DNA of 35,224 nucleotides from assembly GCA_002315945.1 (NCBI GenBank), contig DCIJ01000063.1:635-35858 (forward strand). The letters are read 5' to 3'. Made by a program: the position numbers and the translations under genes. Origin of the DNA: Lachnospiraceae bacterium UBA1729. Its GTDB lineage: Bacteria; Bacillota; Clostridia; Lachnospirales; Lachnospiraceae. The notes beneath the pieces were generated by a model. It was not told where the DNA came from. It saw only the letters and a program-made list of their open reading frames with translations, and did no database searches. This document shows positions 31,441-35,224 of this stretch, one piece after another. Each line of letters opens with the position of its first letter. The first letter of the stretch is position 1.

Positions 31441-32493
31441 ATGGCTTTTGAGAATGTAATAAGGCGTGTTGACCCTTATGTTCCGGGTGAACAGCCGAAG
31501 GTGAAAGGTATCATCAAACTGAATACTAATGAAAATCCTTATGCACCGGCTGAAGGTGTGATTAAGGCAATCGAGGACCTGGATAAGATGGACTATACAA
31601 AATATCCCGATCCTGAGGTTTCACTTCTGGTACATGCTCTGGCCGAATACCACGGACTTGATGATGATCAGGTTTTTGTGGGTGTTGGAAGTGATGATGT
31701 CATTTCCATGAGTTTCCTTACTTTTTTCAATTCTGGCAAACCTGTATTTTTCCCGGATATTACATATTCGTTTTATGATGTCTGGGCAAATCTGTATCGT
31801 ATCCCCTTTGAGACTAAGGCTCTGACAGAAGATTTCAGAATCAATCCAGAGGATTACAAGGGAGAAAACGGGGGAATCATCTTCCCAAATCCCAATGCGC
31901 CCACAGGTATGTTAGAAAGCCTGGATATGATTGAGGACATTGTTAAGGCTAATCCGGATGTCATATGTATAGTGGATGAAGCCTATATTGATTTTGGAGG
32001 AGAGACCTGTCTGCCATTATTGGACAAATATCCTAATCTGCTGGTGGTTCGTACCTATTCAAAATCCCGTTCCATGGCTGGTATGCGTATCGGATATATG
32101 TGCGGAAGCAGGGAACTGATCAAGGCAATTAATGATGTAAAGTTTTCCTTTAATTCCTACACCATGAATGCCACATCCATCGTTGCGGGGGTTGCAAGCG
32201 TGGAGGCAGAGGAGTATTTCCGCGAGAACATTGACAAGGTAATTAAGACCAGGGAATGGACAAAAAAAGAGTTAACAAGGCTGGGCTTTGAGTTCCCGGA
32301 TTCCTATGCCAACTTTATTTTTGCAAAACATGCTACTGTTTCTGGAAAAGATATTTTTGAGGCTCTCAAAGCGGAAAACATCTTTGTAAGACACTTTAAT
32401 AAGCCCAGGATAAATGATTATCTGAGAATTTCTATCGGAACAGATGAGCAAATGAAAACCCTGATAGAAAAATTGGAAAAAATTGTAAAATAG
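31441..32493 (+). CDS. hisC: Histidinol-phosphate aminotransferase
   Basis: A 350-residue class I/II PLP aminotransferase of the HisC type, converting imidazole-acetol phosphate with glutamate to histidinol phosphate. The start IKLNTNENPYAPAEGV, the central DEAYIDFGG (179-187), and the PLP lysine K208 in TYSKSRSMAGMRIGY are as expected, with the C-terminal NDYLRISIGT. The length is normal. It stands apart from other his genes, as seen in many Clostridia, so a role on a related amino acid cannot be excluded. AAGGAGG precedes the ATG. Confidence 0.9.
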   Translation: MAFENVIRRVDPYVPGEQPKVKGIIKLNTNENPYAPAEGVIKAIEDLDKMDYTKYPDPEVSLLVHALAEYHGLDDDQVFVGVGSDDVISMSFLTFFNSGKPVFFPDITYSFYDVWANLYRIPFETKALTEDFRINPEDYKGENGGIIFPNPNAPTGMLESLDMIEDIVKANPDVICIVDEAYIDFGGETCLPLLDKYPNLLVVRTYSKSRSMAGMRIGYMCGSRELIKAINDVKFSFNSYTMNATSIVAGVASVEAEEYFRENIDKVIKTREWTKKELTRLGFEFPDSYANFIFAKHATVSGKDIFEALKAENIFVRHFNKPRINDYLRISIGTDEQMKTLIEKLEKIVK

Positions 32494-32512
32494 TTTTAGG
32501 AGAGATTTTGTA

Positions 32513-33010
32513 ATGGAGAGTTTGGTAACACTGTTTAGTTCCACTTTGGGACAGTATATTTCTAAGGAAGTGGTTATTTTTATTATTTCAATGATTCCTA
32601 TTTTGGAGTTGCGTGGAGGACTGCTGGCAGCCAGCCTTCTGCAGGTGCCAATTACTACCGCAATACCAATTTGCATCATTGGAAATATTATTCCAATTCC
32701 TTTTATTCTTCTTTTTATAAAAAAGATATTCAAGTGGCTTAAGCCGGTTCCTGTGCTGGGAAAAATCATCGAGAAGCTGGAAAACAGAGCCAAGGGTAAG
32801 AGTAAGGCCCTTGAGAATGGTGAGTTTGTAGGCCTGATGCTTTTTGTTGGAATCCCTCTGCCTGGAACAGGAGCATGGACAGGATCTTTGATAGCAGCTC
32901 TTCTGGAAATGGATTTCAAGAAAGCAATAGTGGCAGAGCTTTGTGGTATTGCCATTGCTACTGTAATTATGTCTATTGTTTCATATGGATTATTGGGAGC
33001 ACTTTTATAG
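32513..33010 (+). CDS. Small multidrug export family membrane protein
   Basis: A 165-residue protein of the Sm_multidrug_ex family (PF06695). It has about four membrane segments, the N-terminal ISMIPILELRGGLLAA and the typical GIPLPGTGAWTGSLIAALL re-entrant-like block. Despite the family name, its transported substrate is not known. AGGAGA precedes the ATG 20 bases after hisC, and the U32 gene follows nine bases later, so hisC, this gene, the U32 gene and glnN are likely one transcript. Confidence 0.85.
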   Translation: MESLVTLFSSTLGQYISKEVVIFIISMIPILELRGGLLAASLLQVPITTAIPICIIGNIIPIPFILLFIKKIFKWLKPVPVLGKIIEKLENRAKGKSKALENGEFVGLMLFVGIPLPGTGAWTGSLIAALLEMDFKKAIVAELCGIAIATVIMSIVSYGLLGALL

Positions 33011-33019
33011 GATTATTAT

Positions 33020-34258
33020 ATGAAGAAACCAGAATTACTGATACCTGCCGGAAGCCTGGAAGTATTAAAGGTTGCGGTAGACTATGGTGCTGATGCGATA
33101 TACATGGGAGGAGAGGCTTTTTCCCTGAGAGCTAAGGCCAAGAACTTTTCCAAGGAAGATATGGCAGCAGGAATAGAATATGCTCATTCCCATGGGGTCA
33201 AGGTCCATGTGACAGCAAATATTCTTGCCCATAATTATGACCTGGATGCAGCAAAAGAATATTTTAAAGAATTAAATGAGTTAAAACCGGATGCCTTGAT
33301 TATTGCAGACCCGGGTATGTTCACCTATGCAAAAGAGTACTGTCCTGATGCAGAGATTCATGTGTCTACCCAGGCTAATAATACTAACTGGGAGACCTTC
33401 AAATTCTGGCACAGAATGGGAGCCAAGAGGGTAGTATGTGCCCGCGAGCTGTCCCTTCGTGAAATCAAAGAAATCAGGCAGAACACTCCAGAGGATTTGG
33501 AGATAGAGAGCTTTATCCATGGAGCTATGTGTATCTCCTATTCTGGCAGGTGCCTTTTGTCTAATTATTTTACCGGTCGTGATGCCAACAGAGGTGCATG
33601 CACACATCCCTGCAGATGGAAATATGCTGTTGTGGAGGAAAAAAGACCGGGTGAATATCTACCGGTATATGAAAATGACAGAGGAACCTATATCTTTAAC
33701 TCAAAGGATTTATGCATGATAGAGCATATTCCTGAGATGATAGATGCAGGGATTGACAGCTTTAAAATCGAAGGGCGCATGAAGACTGCTCTGTATGTGG
33801 CCACAGTTGCCAGAACCTACCGCAAGGCAATAGACGATTATCTGGAAAGTCCTGAAAAATATAGAGAGAACATGGAATGGTATCATTCTGAAATCAGAAA
33901 GTGTACCTATAGAGAATTTACTACAGGCTTCTATTTTGGCAAACCCAGTGAGGAAACCCAGATTTATGATGTTAATACCTATGTAAATGAATTCGTGTAT
34001 TTAGGAACTGTTGAACAGGTGAGGGACAACAGGGCCTGCTTTATGCAGAAAAATAAATTCTGTACAGGTGATACTATAGAAATAATGAAACCTGATGGAG
34101 AAAATGTTTCAACAAAGGTGTTAAACATATATAATGGTGATGGTGTGGAAATGCCCAGTTGTCCTCATGCCAGCGAGCAGCTTCAGGTTGTATTAGAACC
34201 TATGCCCGTGGCAGGCGATATACTTAGGGTATCAAAAAGGGAGAATGACCATGAGTGA
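33020..34258 (+). CDS. U32 family protein, TrhP/YegQ-like tRNA hydroxylation factor
   Basis: A 412-residue protein of peptidase family U32. The family signature is intact at residues 163-181 (ESFIHGAMCISYSGRCLLS, with conserved cysteines), followed by GACTHPCRWKY and the C-terminal DSFKIEGRMK. U32 members of the YegQ/TrhP type take part in 5-hydroxyuridine formation at the wobble base of tRNA using prephenate; older names call them collagenase-like proteases. Which activity this copy has is inferred from similarity. Its last eight bases overlap the start of glnN in another frame. Confidence 0.88.
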   Translation: MKKPELLIPAGSLEVLKVAVDYGADAIYMGGEAFSLRAKAKNFSKEDMAAGIEYAHSHGVKVHVTANILAHNYDLDAAKEYFKELNELKPDALIIADPGMFTYAKEYCPDAEIHVSTQANNTNWETFKFWHRMGAKRVVCARELSLREIKEIRQNTPEDLEIESFIHGAMCISYSGRCLLSNYFTGRDANRGACTHPCRWKYAVVEEKRPGEYLPVYENDRGTYIFNSKDLCMIEHIPEMIDAGIDSFKIEGRMKTALYVATVARTYRKAIDDYLESPEKYRENMEWYHSEIRKCTYREFTTGFYFGKPSEETQIYDVNTYVNEFVYLGTVEQVRDNRACFMQKNKFCTGDTIEIMKPDGENVSTKVLNIYNGDGVEMPSCPHASEQLQVVLEPMPVAGDILRVSKRENDHE

Positions 34259-35224
34259 AAAAATTAATGTGGAAAAGATATTTGGGGAAAATGTCTTTTC
34301 ACTGGCAACTATGCGAGAAAGACTTCCCAAGGCAGTATACAAGGAAGTTAAGAACGTGATGTTCAAGGGAGGCGAACTCTCTCTGGCAACAGCCAATGTT
34401 GTTGCCAAGGAAATGAAGGATTGGGCTATAGAGCATGGGGCAACCCATTATACCCACTGGTTCCAGCCTCTTACAGGTATTACAGCTGAAAAACATGATG
34501 CCTTTGTAAGTCATCCTGATGATGATGGCAAGATGATTATGGAGTTTTCGGGCAAGGAGCTTATCAAGGGTGAGCCTGATGCTTCTTCTTTCCCTTCAGG
34601 TGGACTGAGAGCAACCTTCGAAGCAAGAGGATATACCACATGGGATATTACATCCCCGGCTTTTCTTAAGGAAAGCGGAAGTGGTGTAACACTTTGTATT
34701 CCTACAGCCTTCTGCTCATATACAGGAGAAGCGCTGGATAAAAAGACTCCACTATTACGCTCCATGGAGGCAATTAGTGAACAGGCTCTTAGAATTGTAA
34801 GACTGTTTGGCAATACAGAAGCAACCAGAGTAATTCCTTCTGTTGGAGCTGAACAGGAGTATTTCCTGGTAGACATGGAGAAGTCTCTCAAGAGAAAGGA
34901 CCTGATTTTCTCGGGTCGTACTCTGTTTGGAGCACCTGCCCCCAAGGGTCAGGAGATGGAAGATCATTATTTTGGAGTTATCCGTGAGAGAATCGGTGCT
35001 TACATGAAGGATCTCAATGAGGAACTCTGGAAGCTGGGTGTTACAGCTAAGACTCAGCACAATGAGGCAGCTCCTGCGCAGCATGAGCTGGCACCTATAT
35101 ATGAGACTGCCAATGTGGCAGTAGATCATAATCAGCTGATTATGGAAGCAATGAAACGTGTGGCAGAGCATCATGGACTCAGATGCCTTCTCCACGAGAA
35201 GCCCTTTGTTGGGGTGAATGGATC
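34251..35224 (+). CDS. glnN: Glutamine synthetase type III (N-terminal part, runs off the window)
   Basis: The first 324 codons of a GSIII enzyme, which makes glutamine from glutamate, ammonia and ATP; the whole protein is usually about 700 residues. The start is ATG 34251, seven bases after GGGAG and overlapping the U32 gene. The N terminus reads MSEKINVEKIFGENVFSL, then THYTHWFQPLTGITAEKHDAF and SFPSGGLRATFEARGYTTWD, hallmarks of GSIII. The acidic metal site GAEQEYF is near residue 200. QHNEAAPAQHELAPIYE and VAVDHNQL follow, and the window ends in KPFVGVNGS, just before the ATP-binding flap region. No stop occurs in frame up to the edge. GSIII is common in Bacteroides and Clostridia. Confidence 0.95.
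   Translation, partial: MSEKINVEKIFGENVFSLATMRERLPKAVYKEVKNVMFKGGELSLATANVVAKEMKDWAIEHGATHYTHWFQPLTGITAEKHDAFVSHPDDDGKMIMEFSGKELIKGEPDASSFPSGGLRATFEARGYTTWDITSPAFLKESGSGVTLCIPTAFCSYTGEALDKKTPLLRSMEAISEQALRIVRLFGNTEATRVIPSVGAEQEYFLVDMEKSLKRKDLIFSGRTLFGAPAPKGQEMEDHYFGVIRERIGAYMKDLNEELWKLGVTAKTQHNEAAPAQHELAPIYETANVAVDHNQLIMEAMKRVAEHHGLRCLLHEKPFVGVNG

Noticed and set aside
32272..32955. 227-residue minus-strand reading frame over hisC and the export protein
   Set aside because: It spans two well-supported genes on the other strand and has no recognisable features.

Overview
The window looks like a chromosomal segment of a low-to-moderate G+C Gram-positive anaerobe of the Clostridia, most likely a Lachnospiraceae member (Butyrivibrio/Pseudobutyrivibrio/Roseburia-like). 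The reasons are AGGAGG-type ribosome binding sites, a CIRCE/HrcA-controlled dnaK operon, MecA, the Gram-positive PyrK subunit, a type III glutamine synthetase, Mgl-type sugar uptake and a GH9-related lipoprotein. The genus is an inference from gene content only.

Layout. (1) 1-2426: initiator tRNA-fMet and tRNA-Phe with a terminator, then an AT-rich accessory pocket. It holds a PD-(D/E)XK (Rpn/transposase-like) nuclease, a small membrane protein on the minus strand, and a gene-free 731-bp stretch with a degenerate tandem array of about 75-bp units and several palindromes. (2) 2427-11507: a hexose locus. It starts with an mglBAC-type ABC importer behind an overlapping-palindrome operator. After a strong terminator comes a sensory cassette: a second sugar-binding lipoprotein, a NarL-type histidine kinase, a LuxR-type response regulator and an anchored family 1 solute-binding protein. 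A PfkB fructokinase ends the locus. (3) 11624-16235: a cell-envelope group, rfbD (dTDP-rhamnose), a GH9-like lipoprotein without the recognisable catalytic motif, ddl and murF. (4) 16262-20446: convergent plsC, then pyrK without pyrD beside it, an HD phosphohydrolase, and a large protein that reads as an inactive condensation domain fused to a cyclic-nucleotide-binding-like domain. (5) 20480-28428: a proteostasis block, mecA, then CIRCE-hrcA-grpE-dnaK-dnaJ, then a divergent ClpX-like unfoldase and an Rrf2 regulator. (6) 28461-31279 (minus): a two-gene membrane unit, a polytopic GT-C/DUF6020-like protein coupled to an anchored beta-propeller-like protein. (7) 31441-35224: hisC, a small multidrug export family protein, a U32 (TrhP/YegQ-like) protein and glnN, which runs off the right edge.

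How the genes may work together. The sugar-binding protein next to the kinase is a clear paralogue of the transporter's own binding protein and has no permease of its own. A reasonable model is that it reports extracellular hexose to the kinase, which then adjusts the mgl genes and the fructokinase. MecA, the DnaK machine and the ClpX-like protein form a protein quality-control neighbourhood. ddl-murF supply the D-Ala-D-Ala end of the peptidoglycan precursor.

The strongest candidates for something undescribed are the 75-bp array at 1784-2117, the condensation/CNB fusion at 18707-20446, the sensory cassette at 6167-10493, the GH9-derived lipoprotein at 12465-13724 and the membrane pair at 28461-31279. 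All calls come from reading the sequence by eye; no database search or folding calculation was run.
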